A DNA stretch of 64,000 nucleotides from Rhodovulum bhavnagarense (GTDB lineage Bacteria > Pseudomonadota > Alphaproteobacteria > Rhodobacterales > Rhodobacteraceae): NCBI RefSeq assembly GCF_004343505.1, contig NZ_SLXU01000005.1, forward strand, positions 89,464 through 153,463, written 5' to 3'. The notes under the pieces are model-generated. The model searched no databases, was not told the origin of the DNA, and was given only the letters and a program-made list of their open reading frames with translations. The position numbers and the translations under genes are program-made. The first letter of the stretch is position 1; the number at the start of each line of letters is the position of its first letter. Of this stretch, positions 37,801-44,502 are shown in pieces.

Positions 37801-38054
37801 AAGGGGGTATCCTTGCCATCGACATCGACCCTGTCGTTATAGCCGTCCAGCGTCAGCCAGCCGCCATAATCGTTCGCGCCATTTTCATAGGTGCCGTTCT
37901 GGGCCACCCCGTCGTCAAGCCCGGTATCCCTGGCGTAATACGAGCACCCGTCGTCGAATTCCCACAGCCCGATCACATTTCCCGCAAAGCTGGAGGTATC
38001 GGCCGTCGCGTTCGCCGTCTCGGTCGGCGTCGAGTCGTCGCAATCGTAGGTCAT
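34884..38054 (-). CDS. Large secreted-type protein: LamG-like, RTX repeats, Hint domain
   Basis: A 1056-residue acidic protein starting at ATG 38054 (GGAGGG upstream). In order: a LamG/concanavalin-like domain (about 25-240), RTX nonapeptide GGxGxDxLx repeats in at least two blocks (about 285-350 and 560-800), and a C-terminal Hint (hedgehog/intein) domain starting CFTPGTLIATPKGERPVEEL with LVSPQHRVLV. No classical signal peptide; RTX proteins use type I export. Likely a surface or extracellular protein. Function of the Hint domain (self-cleavage or anchoring) is unknown. Confidence 0.85.
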   Translation of the reverse strand: MTYDCDDSTPTETANATADTSSFAGNVIGLWEFDDGCSYYARDTGLDDGVAQNGTYENGANDYGGWLTLDGYNDRVDVDGKDTPFDLSAGTIQTRFIADGSYSKCGGTQLEGGTLVNRGEYADRYDEGYFGLSTTASGAVMVEHYAAGASVTLSTQDGFYAMGDEVTVTYSWDADGGATLIVLNATTGQTAMLSDDTVTGLTLDIGDNDDENFTFGAREVDDGKYDDHFDGKIAFVAVYDQPVAAGDGFVEGTAGDDLIDAAYTGDPEEDMIDAGDAILPGEAPDDDIVLAGDGNDTVLAGEGDDEVYAGTGIDEVEGGTGDDLIYGGSGADILDGQAGNDTIFGDGGNAPTIATITFESEDAGYLNTMGVYTIDPDTGAITNVEIAFENTSAIGSGGNLTQGDSYTYVTGPGAQVGVFLIADGYDLNDYAALGEGSFLFLDASGNPATLDTPNPSLVFVAEDGTQTALSGEIFHTAAHGTNLGLNPDGLLHTAGYSENPDGSVTLGFEDINGLGDQDYDDPVFTVAIEGAGGSLNNAHFDLENPADILTEGDDSLIGGDGADVIYGGGGNDTIHAGSGLTSQSPDLGYPGLFDADTDPEDDRDYVDGGDGNDLITTGDDADTIYGGTGNDTIDAGVDADEIHGGAGDDSIIGGEGSDTIAGGAGDDTIYGGLDPAYPDSLNIPDNTDLVPDNGRDLIDGGDGNDLIYGQDDDDTIYGGAGNDTIDAGIDDDYVDGGEGADVIYSGAGSDTIEGGDGDDTIHGGGDNDVLSGGADRDIFYIDSVGMPGGSTNTTVHGGNTGVDWDTLNLSALISGGWTITHLVKNPDGDPDGLGWDGQITLQDGGGQYANINFTNIEEIIPCFTPGTLIATPKGERPVEELREGDKVITRDNGIQEIRWIGTTNVSSERLAHDKHLMPVLIRAGALGHGLPERDMLVSPQHRVLVANDRTALYFEEREVLVAAKHLVNNRSIQRVAPRALSYLHFMFDQHEVVLSDGAWTESFQPGDYTLGGMGNAQRGEIFELFPELQTEEGLRDYVAARRTLRRHEAVLLGSEF

Positions 38055-38777
38055 CGTTCCCTCCATCCGCATCATTGCCCCGGGCGGCAGGCACAACTGG
38101 CCGGGACTGGTCCGTTTCGTACCTCCCGAAAGGCGAAACGGCGCGGCATTGCCGGTCCGTCTGATCCCTTCCAGCCCCCGAGTGATGATGTGTTGGCACT
38201 GGATGGCGCGCACAGGGGCCCGGCAAACAGGCGTCAAACCCGTTTGCACCCCGATACCGGATTGCTTCCTCCGCAAGGGCGGCGAAGCTTCCGATTCGTG
38301 CGGCCACCCCCATGGCCAGCAGTCAGCACCCCCCAGTTGGGCAGGCTTAGTTCTATCCGCTGATTTACACCAAACAAAGCGAATTTTGGCTCCAATGGGC
38401 CCAATTTGTGTCGCGAACACGCCTCAAATAACCCATACGGGTAAATCATGCCCCGATCATTGTTTCCCGATCTGGGGCGTCGACCAATGCCAGCCTGCGC
38501 CAATACGCCTTTCAACATTGGGTTTCCGGCGCATCACCTTCATCAGGTGGCCAAAATCCAGATCGGATTGTGTCAGTTGAGAGAACAACAAATGTGGCGT
38601 GACTTGGGCAACCTGAGGGCGGGCAGAGGCGGGCTCTCAAGACGAGTTTCCGGGCATCAATTTGCCAATTTCGCACGAACTGGCAGCATTTGGGAAACGC
38701 TTTGGTTGAAGGGCACGCAACCTTGGCGAATCGTGCGCGGTCAAGAACACGAACGGTTTGCGGGAAAAAAGATGACC
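38055..38777. other. Intergenic stretch without a recognisable gene
   Basis: About 720 bases between the Hint protein and the tRNA fragment. I see no ORF with a ribosome site and plausible composition; the longest reading (38448-38831) runs into the tRNA fragment. Base composition falls towards A+T after 38350. It probably holds the promoter of the large minus-strand gene. Confidence 0.5.
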
Positions 38778-38839
38778 TGGTGCCCGAGGCGAGACTCGAA
38801 CTCGCACGGCATTGCTACCGGCGGATTTTGAATCCGCTG
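38778..38839 (-). other. 3' half of tRNA-Leu(CAA), probable attachment-site duplicate
   Basis: On the minus strand the sequence reads an anticodon arm (GCGGA, loop TTCAAAA, TCCGC; anticodon CAA), a variable arm (CGG...CCG), a T-arm (GCGAG TTCGAGT CTCGC), the 3' acceptor strand CTCGGGC, discriminator A and CCA. The expected 5' acceptor strand GCCCGAG and D-arm are absent upstream, so this is not a gene but a copied 3' end, as left by site-specific integration into a tRNA gene. Confidence 0.8.
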
Positions 38840-38987
38840 GGGAATTCTGCAGATCATGGACTTAGCTGAATCCATTCACACAGACAAAGCGAGAACAGAT
38901 GGTGAAAGAGTGAATCCACCTATTGGCAACTGTGAACCCCGCATTCGGAGATCAGGGAACTCACAGACCAGCGGACGGGACGGGCCA

Positions 38988-39420
38988 TGACCGGCTCGGC
39001 GCGCGGCACTGCCGATGCCCCGGGCCGGAACGTCGCCGCCAAGGCCGGTCTTAACCGATCGATCCTTGATGCGGCCCCGACCGCATTCCTGAACATGCTC
39101 CGGTACAAAGCGGTGGTGGCTGGTGCAGAGTTCCTCGAGGCGCCGAGACGGTAGTTGAAGCCGTCGCAGCGCTGCCCGGCCTGCGGGCGGCTGCGGCAGA
39201 AAAAACTGTCGGAGCGTCGCCATGAGTGTGATTGCGGCTGCAGCTTGGGAAGAGACCTGGCCGCGGCGCGCGCGCTGTTGCAATGGGGGCTTGAGCAAGA
39301 GTGCCGATTGCAACAGCACGTGGTTGAAATGACAACTCCGGCCGGGACGGTCGGGGATCAGGCTGCCGCCTGCCCCCCCTCCAATCGACTGGATTGTTGG
39401 GCGAGGTTCATCTGTTTTGT
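38988..39420 (+). mobile_element. IS200/IS605-type TnpB remnant with right-end sequence
   Basis: One reading frame runs from GTADAPGRNVAAKAGLNRSI through FLNMLRYKAVVAGAEFLEA, a TAG stop, and on to the zinc finger CPACG...CDCG and RDLAAARALL, which is the TnpB C-terminal region (RuvC end plus zinc ribbon). The N-terminal half is missing and the TAG breaks the rest. The 3' part from 39314 is repeated near-identically at 50222-50316 on the other strand. Confidence 0.75.
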
Positions 39421-39496
39421 CGCCATAGCTCAGGCTCCTTGCGTCCGCCACGCGGGCGTCTTACGTTTGGGGTATCGATGATATGAAAGTATGATC

Positions 39497-39709
39497 ATGG
39501 CTGAGACAGCGACCTTGTCCTCAAAGTTCCAGATATCGATCCCCAAGGCGATCCGGGCTGCCCATCACTGGGAGGCCGGACTCACCTTCGCGTTCATCCC
39601 GAAGGGCACAGGCGTATTGCTGGTCCCGATCCCGGAGAAGCAGAGCCTCAGGGGGCTCGCGAAAGGCGCCAGCCCCGAAGACTTCCGGGATCGGTCGGAT
39701 CGCGCCTGA
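39497..39709 (+). CDS. vapB: VapB-type antitoxin (AbrB/MazE-fold)
   Basis: A 70-residue protein with an AbrB/SpoVT swapped-hairpin DNA-binding domain (TLSSKFQISIPKAIRAAHHW) and a short acidic/basic tail for toxin binding. It is the first gene of a vapBC pair; its stop overlaps the vapC start. ATG 39491 is an alternative start two codons upstream. It should neutralise and co-repress the PIN toxin next to it. Confidence 0.88.
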   Translation: MAETATLSSKFQISIPKAIRAAHHWEAGLTFAFIPKGTGVLLVPIPEKQSLRGLAKGASPEDFRDRSDRA

Positions 39710-40089
39710 TGATCCTTGTCGACACCTCAGCCTGGGTCGAATGGCTGATCGACTCCAGAACTGGAGCCAAGGTTGCCGAGCATCTGCCGGAACAAGCCGA
39801 GTGGCTCGTGCCGACCATGGTCCAGCTTGAGCTTTCCAAATGGCTGACGCGCGAGGTCGGCGAGGAGAAGGCGGACCAGGTGATTGCCTTTACCCAGGTC
39901 TGCCATGTGTTGCCGCTCGACACCGAGATTGCGCTGGCGGCGGCAGAAGCCTGCCGCGCGCACAAGCTTGCCACCGCGGACGCCATCATCTTCGCAACCG
40001 CCCGCGCACAGGGCGCGATGCTTCTAACCTGTGACGCACATTTCGAGGGGCTGCCCGGCGTCACCCTGATCGAGAAGATCAAGAACTGA
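39709..40089 (+). CDS. vapC: VapC-type PIN-domain toxin
   Basis: A 126-residue PIN ribonuclease. The acidic active-site residues are present: MILVDTSAWVEWL (first Asp), the Glu in MVQLELSKW, and TADAIIFATARAQGAMLLTCDAHF (later Asp pair). VapC toxins cleave tRNA or rRNA. It overlaps vapB by one base. Frame and motifs look intact, so the toxin may be active. Confidence 0.9.
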   Translation: MILVDTSAWVEWLIDSRTGAKVAEHLPEQAEWLVPTMVQLELSKWLTREVGEEKADQVIAFTQVCHVLPLDTEIALAAAEACRAHKLATADAIIFATARAQGAMLLTCDAHFEGLPGVTLIEKIKN

Positions 40090-40250
40090 AAGGCAGCGTC
40101 GAGATGCGTCCTGCGGCGCGGGGCGCCTGTCTTGCGTTGCCGTTGTCCGCGATGCAGGCATGCGACACCCGGTCCGGAAAACGGGCGCACAGCTTGCCAG
40201 GGCCCGTTTTCGGCAGAAAATCCCATTGAAGGTTTTCGAAGGAGGATCCC

Positions 40251-40583
40251 ATGGACCAGGCCGGGACCAACCTGATGATCCGCCAGGCGCTGGCGCGCCA
40301 CCAGGCCGCGCTTGACGGCTGGGTGCGCCAGGTGCGCTTTGCCAGGACGGCGGGCGAGGCGTTCCGGGCCGCCGCCCGCCAGCCTATTCCGCCTTCGCTC
40401 ATCGCGAGCCTGCGCGTGCTTCACGGAAATCCCGGCCGGCGCGCGCGTGCGGAGGTCGAGGCAGCCCTGGCTGGCTGGGTCGAGAAATTGCCGGCCGACG
40501 ATCCGCATCTGCCCGAGCTGATGCGCGCGGTGCGCGGGCATTTCCCGGAGATCCACCGAAAGCTCGAGGCGCTTCGCCGGTGA
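40251..40583 (+). CDS. Small helical protein of unknown function
   Basis: A 110-residue Arg/Ala-rich, mostly helical protein with no recognised domain. GGAGGATCCC directly before the ATG is a very strong ribosome site. It stands between vapBC and hipBA, 31 bases before the hip operators, and does not overlap either. It could be a stand-alone gene or the leftover partner of a lost module. Confidence 0.55.
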   Translation: MDQAGTNLMIRQALARHQAALDGWVRQVRFARTAGEAFRAAARQPIPPSLIASLRVLHGNPGRRARAEVEAALAGWVEKLPADDPHLPELMRAVRGHFPEIHRKLEALRR

Positions 40584-40613
40584 TGATCCCCGCGGATTGT
40601 GATTTTCGCTAAA

Positions 40614-40661
40614 GTCCTATATCTAGGACGGAGAGATTGTTGCAGTCCATCAAGAGGGACT
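40614..40661 (+). promoter_or_regulatory. Two HipB-type operators before hipBA copy 1
   Basis: GTCC-N8-GGAC occurs twice: 40614-40629 (spacer TATATCTA) and 40645-40660 (spacer ATCAAGAG, extended to AGTCC...GGACT). Both match the TCC-N8-GGA core of the E. coli HipB operator. Their centres are 31 bases apart, about three helical turns. The first covers the likely -10 region and the second the ribosome site. Confidence 0.75.
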
Positions 40662-40663
40662 TT

Positions 40664-41029
40664 ATGAAGAGCTTGAACGTAGAGAGAGCACTCCACTCCC
40701 TGGGATCGGACCTGCGCACGGCTCGGATCCGGCGACGCATGTCGGTCGATGACCTGGCGCAGCGCGCAGGCATGAACCGGAAAACCCTCATGCGTCTCGA
40801 GAAGGGGGATGAAGGTGTCTCGATCGGCGCCCTGGGGCGGGTCCTGCTGATCCTGGGGGAGGAAAAGCGGCTGGCAGATCTCCTGGATCCCGCCAAGGAC
40901 GAAACGGGCCTGCTGCTCGACCAGGAACGGCTTCCCTCCCGCGTGAGATCCCGGCGCGATCCGATCGCGCAGGAACAGCTGGTCGATGATTTTCCGGAAG
41001 ACGACGACGGTTACGGGATGGGGTTCTGA
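40664..41029 (+). CDS. hipB: HipB-type antitoxin (XRE helix-turn-helix), copy 1
   Basis: A 121-residue protein with a lambda-repressor-like helix-turn-helix (LRTARIRRRMSVDDLAQRAG, then MNRKTLMRLEKGDEGVSIGA) and an acidic C-terminal tail. AAGAGGG precedes ATG 40664; a TTG 27 bases upstream is an alternative. It should bind the two GTCC-N8-GGAC sites and hold the HipA kinase. hipA follows four bases later. Confidence 0.87.
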   Translation: MKSLNVERALHSLGSDLRTARIRRRMSVDDLAQRAGMNRKTLMRLEKGDEGVSIGALGRVLLILGEEKRLADLLDPAKDETGLLLDQERLPSRVRSRRDPIAQEQLVDDFPEDDDGYGMGF

Positions 41030-41032
41030 GCC

Positions 41033-42340
41033 ATGGCCAAGACATCCAGGATCGTGAACGTGACGATCGGCGCCCGGAACATGAAGGTCGGCACGCTTCG
41101 CTTCGAGTCCGACGGACGGCGCCAATCGAGCGCCTTCGAGTACGACCCCGCCTGGCTCTCGTTCGAGGGTGGTTTCGATATCTCGCCATCCTTGCCGCGG
41201 CAGCCGGGCCCCTTCTTCTCCTCCGGAACGCGCGACAACCCGCGCGCCGCCTTGCCCGGCGTGATCTCCGATGCCACTCCGGATAGCTGGGGGCGCAGCC
41301 TGATGCGCTCCGCGCTTGGCAATGGTCTCACGGAGTTCGACTACCTGACCCTGTCCGATGACCGTACCCGTCAGGGCGCCTTGCGCTACCTCGACGAGGA
41401 CGGCCGCCAGATGGCGGATCCGGACCGGCCGCTTGCCCGCAGGACATTGCCCCTGGAGCGGCTGCGCGCGCTTGCGCTGGCCTATGACCGCGATCCGGCC
41501 CGGGCGGAAGCGGAGGCGACGGAGCTGACGGGGGCGGTCGGCTCCCTGGGCGGCGCGCGACCGAAGGCCAACGTGATTGCAGAGGACGGCCTCTTCATTG
41601 CGAAATTCACGTCGGAGCGGGACGGCAAGCCGATCGAGCAGATCGAGGTCGCCACCCTCAACCTGGCGCGAGATGCCGGCCTGCGCGCGTCGGCGGCGCA
41701 GCTGGCGCTCGGCAATACCCGGCATCCGGTGGCCCTGATCCGCCGCTTCGATCGCCGCGGCGATCGCCGGATCCCCTACATGTCGGCCCGGACCGCCCTG
41801 GGTGGCGCCGAGAGCGGGACCTATGACGAGATGGCCGAGGTCATCCGCCGGATATCGAAGGACCCGCGTGCCGACCTCGAGGAGCTTTTCGGACGGATCG
41901 CGTTCACCATCCTGGTGGCCAACACAGACGATCACCTGAAAAACCACGGCTTCCTCTACCTCGGGGACAACCGTTGGGGGCTTGCGCCCGCCTTCGACAT
42001 CAACCCGCAGCCCGATCGCCAGCGCAGCCTGGAGACGCCGATTTCCGAGCTGAGCGGCCACGACGCTTCCATCGAGGCCCTGATCGAGGCAGCGCCCTTT
42101 TTCGATCTTGGCGAGACCGATGGCATTCGCATTGCCGGACGGATCGGCGCCGTGATCCGGGATCACTGGCGCGGACGACTGGAAGAGCAAAAGGTGAGCG
42201 GCGCCCAGGCGCGGCTCTACGAGCCCGCCTTCCTCAACCCCGAGATGAAGCTCCTGGAGAAGATCGTGGAGGGCCGCTTCAGGAAGGCCGAGGCACCGCC
42301 CCGATCCGACCAGTCGCCCGGTGGGCCGGGAATGCCTTGA
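41033..42340 (+). CDS. hipA: HipA-type Ser/Thr kinase toxin, copy 1
   Basis: A 435-residue HipA-family kinase. The nucleotide-binding/autophosphorylation loop GGARPKAN is at about 174-181, the catalytic loop NTDDHLKNHG at about 298-307 and the metal site APAFDINP about 318-325. E. coli HipA phosphorylates glutamyl-tRNA synthetase and drives persistence; relatives also hit other tRNA synthetases. All motifs look intact. Part of its 3' end is copied at 44220-44327 in a chimera. Confidence 0.9.
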   Translation: MAKTSRIVNVTIGARNMKVGTLRFESDGRRQSSAFEYDPAWLSFEGGFDISPSLPRQPGPFFSSGTRDNPRAALPGVISDATPDSWGRSLMRSALGNGLTEFDYLTLSDDRTRQGALRYLDEDGRQMADPDRPLARRTLPLERLRALALAYDRDPARAEAEATELTGAVGSLGGARPKANVIAEDGLFIAKFTSERDGKPIEQIEVATLNLARDAGLRASAAQLALGNTRHPVALIRRFDRRGDRRIPYMSARTALGGAESGTYDEMAEVIRRISKDPRADLEELFGRIAFTILVANTDDHLKNHGFLYLGDNRWGLAPAFDINPQPDRQRSLETPISELSGHDASIEALIEAAPFFDLGETDGIRIAGRIGAVIRDHWRGRLEEQKVSGAQARLYEPAFLNPEMKLLEKIVEGRFRKAEAPPRSDQSPGGPGMP

Positions 42341-42386
42341 GAGAGGGGGCAGTTATTCGCATCCGGCCTTGCGCGCGCCGCGGAGC

Positions 42387-42405
42387 GTGATACATAGTGT
42401 AACAC
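42387..42405 (+). promoter_or_regulatory. Inverted repeat operator before abrB-doc
   Basis: GTGATACA, spacer TAG, TGTAACAC: an eight-base inverted repeat with one mismatch, 32 bases before the antitoxin ATG. The position suits autoregulation by the antitoxin-toxin complex. Confidence 0.6.
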
Positions 42406-42436
42406 ATCTTCATGACCGCAGCCCGGAGGAACCCCC

Positions 42437-42655
42437 ATGCCCCAGATCCGTAAAGTCGGCAATTCGCTCGGCGTGACGATGTCGCGTGAAACCCTGGCCA
42501 AGGCCAACCTGGGGGAAGGGGACGAGGTCATCCTGACGCCCGTCCAGGACGGGATCCTGGTTTCCGCGGCCAGTTCGGCACAGGCGCGCATGCTTGCGGC
42601 CGCCATGGCCGACATGGATGCGCGGCCCGACACTTACCGAAAGCTGGCCGAATGA
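42437..42655 (+). CDS. AbrB/MazE-fold antitoxin of a Doc module
   Basis: A 72-residue protein with the AbrB/MazE swapped-hairpin fold (IRKVGNSLGVTMSRETLAKA, then NLGEGDEVILTPVQDGILVS) and a C-terminal toxin-binding tail rich in Ala/Met/Asp. The stop overlaps the doc start. Pairing a MazE-type rather than a Phd-type antitoxin with Doc is an established but less common combination. Confidence 0.85.
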   Translation: MPQIRKVGNSLGVTMSRETLAKANLGEGDEVILTPVQDGILVSAASSAQARMLAAAMADMDARPDTYRKLAE

Positions 42656-43098
42656 ACCTGCCCGACAAGGCCACGCTGCTCGTCTTGCACGATGCCCAGA
42701 TCCGCCGCTTCGGCGGTGCGCCGGGCCTGCGCGACGAGGGGCTGCTCGACAGCGCGATCGGGCGCACGCAGACGGCGATCGGTTACACGGAGATGGACCC
42801 GATCGAGGCCGGCGCCATGCTGTGCCATGCGATCCTCAAGAACCACGCCTTCATCGATGGCAACAAGCGGACCGCCTACGGCTCGCTGGTCATGACCCTG
42901 GCCGGCAATGGCTACCGCCTGGAAGCCAGCGACATGGAAATTGCGGAGATGATCATCGCGGCCGCGGCCTCCTCGGAGGGGCATGAGGCGATCGATGCCT
43001 GGGTGCGTGCCCGGGTGACGCCGGATCAGACCTACGGAATCCTGCATGCAAGAGATTGCGAGGAAAGCGCGCCCGCGGACGATCTGCCGGAGCCTTGA
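42652..43098 (+). CDS. doc: Doc-type Fic-fold toxin
   Basis: A 148-residue Doc. The Fic-fold motif is HAFIDGNKRTAYGS (about 65-78), the HxFx(D/N)GNKR variant of Doc kinases that phosphorylate EF-Tu rather than the GNGR of AMPylating Fic proteins. N-terminal HDAQIRRFGGAPGLRDEGLL is also typical. Its last 53 codons are copied in the chimera at 44328-44477. An IS66 remnant begins eight bases after its stop. Confidence 0.9.
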   Translation: MNLPDKATLLVLHDAQIRRFGGAPGLRDEGLLDSAIGRTQTAIGYTEMDPIEAGAMLCHAILKNHAFIDGNKRTAYGSLVMTLAGNGYRLEASDMEIAEMIIAAAASSEGHEAIDAWVRARVTPDQTYGILHARDCEESAPADDLPEP

Positions 43099-43105
43099 TG
43101 CCAAG

Positions 43106-43397
43106 GTAAGCGGGGCTTTGTCCTCACCTTCCTGTGATTTTCCGGTTCTGCGGGTCCGTTCCTGTTGGATGACAGGGATGGATTTTCTCCATGGAGACTG
43201 TGACGGAGTTTCTCAGGTCACTTGGCGTGGTGATCTACGAGGACGGTCGGCGGCGCTGCCCGGATGAGGTGAAGGCGCGGGTTGTGGCGGAGACGCTACT
43301 GCCGGGGGCCACGGTGAATGCCGTTGCCGCAAAGTATGAGCTTCGGGCGAACCACGTTTCGGAATGGCGGCGTCGCCACCCGGGCGTTTCGGCGTGA
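43106..43397 (+). mobile_element. IS66-type remnant: end sequence plus truncated tnpA
   Basis: From 43106 (GTAAGCGGGGCTTTGTCC) the sequence matches the element at 63523 closely. The tnpA start at 43191 ([19 protein letters not shown]) continues to about WRRRHP, after which identity with the 63608 copy is lost and a stop follows at 43395-43397. The left boundary is exact because the unrelated duplicate at 44478-44484 shares GATGCCAAG and then diverges. Confidence 0.85.
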
Positions 43398-43462
43398 GCG
43401 CCATATCAGGCGCTTCTGTATCGCCTGTCTCCAACTCCACCGAGCCGGAAGCCACCGCCAAA

Positions 43463-43497
43463 TTGACTCCTGCGTGCAATGTAGTTATATAACTACA
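43463..43497 (+). promoter_or_regulatory. Promoter with an 18-base perfect palindrome, phd-vapC
   Basis: TTGACT (43463-43468) and TATATA (43486-43491) are separated by 17 bases. The perfect palindrome TGTAGTTATATAACTACA (43480-43497) covers the -10 box, so repressor binding would block RNA polymerase directly. The antitoxin ATG is 30 bases downstream. Confidence 0.85.
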
Positions 43498-43526
43498 ACA
43501 CGAACGCGCGCAGAAAGAGGTACGTG

Positions 43527-43781
43527 ATGGGCATGACGACGATCAGCAGCCGGGAGTTCAACCAGGACGCCAGTGGCGCGAAGCGAGCGGCTCTGGAGGG
43601 GCCTGTCTTCATCACCGACCGAGGACGGCCTGCGCATGTGCTGCTGAGCATTGAAGCCTATCAGCGGCTCACGGGGCGGCAGGAAAGCATCCTGGACCTG
43701 TTGGCCGATCCAGAGGCTGCGGATGTCGAGTTCACGCCTGGTCGCGCCGAGATCCTCACGCGCCCAGTCGATCTGAGCTGA
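43527..43781 (+). CDS. Phd/YefM-type antitoxin of a PIN module
   Basis: An 84-residue Phd/YefM-family protein (ISSREFNQDASGAKRAALEG, then FITDRGRPAHVLLSIEAYQRL), which binds DNA through the N-terminal half and toxin through the C-terminal helix. AAAGAGG suits ATG 43527; ATG 43533 is possible. It overlaps the PIN toxin by one base. Phd-type antitoxins pair with several toxin folds; here the partner is a PIN protein. Confidence 0.87.
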   Translation: MGMTTISSREFNQDASGAKRAALEGPVFITDRGRPAHVLLSIEAYQRLTGRQESILDLLADPEAADVEFTPGRAEILTRPVDLS

Positions 43782-44200
43782 TGCTCATTCTCGACACGAA
43801 TGTCGTCTCCGAGTTGCGCAAGGCGAAGGCCGGGAAGGCAGATGCCAATGTGGTGGCTTGGGCAGCGGCGCAGGACCCTGCCGCGCTGTACCTCTCCGCC
43901 ATCACGCTCCTTGAGTTGGAGATGGGCGTCAAGCTCGCGGAGCGGCGCGACAGCGCCCAGGGTGCGATCTTGAGGAACTGGGTGACCAGCAAGGTACTCC
44001 CGGCCTTTGAGGGTCGCGTGCTGCCCGTGGACGGCCCCGTCGCGCTCTGCTGCGCTGGCTTGCATGTCCCGGACCCCAGAAGCGACCGGGACGCCCTGAT
44101 CGCCGCCACGGGGATTGTTCACGCCATGCCCATCGTCACCCGCAATGTCGCGGACTTCGAGGGAACCGGCGTGAAGGTCATCAATCCATGGGAAGGCTGA
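43781..44200 (+). CDS. PIN-domain toxin (VapC/FitB-like)
   Basis: A 139-residue PIN ribonuclease with LILDTNVVSELRK (first acidic residue), ITLLELEMGVKLAERRD (Glu) and DRDALIAATGIVHAMPIVTRNVADF (late Asp and closing loop). All acidic positions of the fold are present. It shares one base with its antitoxin gene and is probably intact. Confidence 0.88.
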   Translation: MLILDTNVVSELRKAKAGKADANVVAWAAAQDPAALYLSAITLLELEMGVKLAERRDSAQGAILRNWVTSKVLPAFEGRVLPVDGPVALCCAGLHVPDPRSDRDALIAATGIVHAMPIVTRNVADFEGTGVKVINPWEG

Positions 44201-44219
44201 CCACCCGGCTGGCCGGGCC

Positions 44220-44484
44220 GTGATCCGGGACAATTGGCGCGGAAGGCTGGAAGAGCAAAAGGTGAGCGGCGCCCAGGCGCGGCCTTATGAGCTCGCCTTC
44301 CTCAACCCCGAGATGGAGGTCCTGGAGATGATCATCGCGGCCGCGGCCTCCTCGGAGGGGTATGAGGCGATCGATGCCTGGGTGCGCGCCCGGGTGGCGC
44401 CGGACCAGACCTACGGAATCCTGCATGCAAGAGATTGCGAAGAAAGCCCGCCCGAGGACGGCCTGCCGGAGCCCTGATGCCAAG
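44220..44484 (+). pseudogene. Chimeric remnant: hipA 3' end fused to doc 3' end
   Basis: 44220-44327 is near-identical to hipA copy 1 at 42152-42259. At 44328 it switches to the doc 3' end (42951-43105). One frame runs through both, reading IRDNWRGRLEEQKVSGAQAR and then MIIAAAASSEGYEAIDAWVR, ending at TGA 44475-44477. The junction sits at a shared GAGATG-type string (GAG ATG), suggesting a micro-homology deletion in a duplicated hipA-doc segment. Confidence 0.85.
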
Positions 44485-44502
44485 CCTTCCGCGCGGGGAT
44501 CT

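Noticed and set aside
38448..38831. 127-codon ORF before the island
   Set aside because: Runs into the tRNA fragment, has no ribosome site and no recognisable composition.
40421..42190. 589-codon minus-strand ORF
   Set aside because: Antisense to the well-supported hipBA copy 1.
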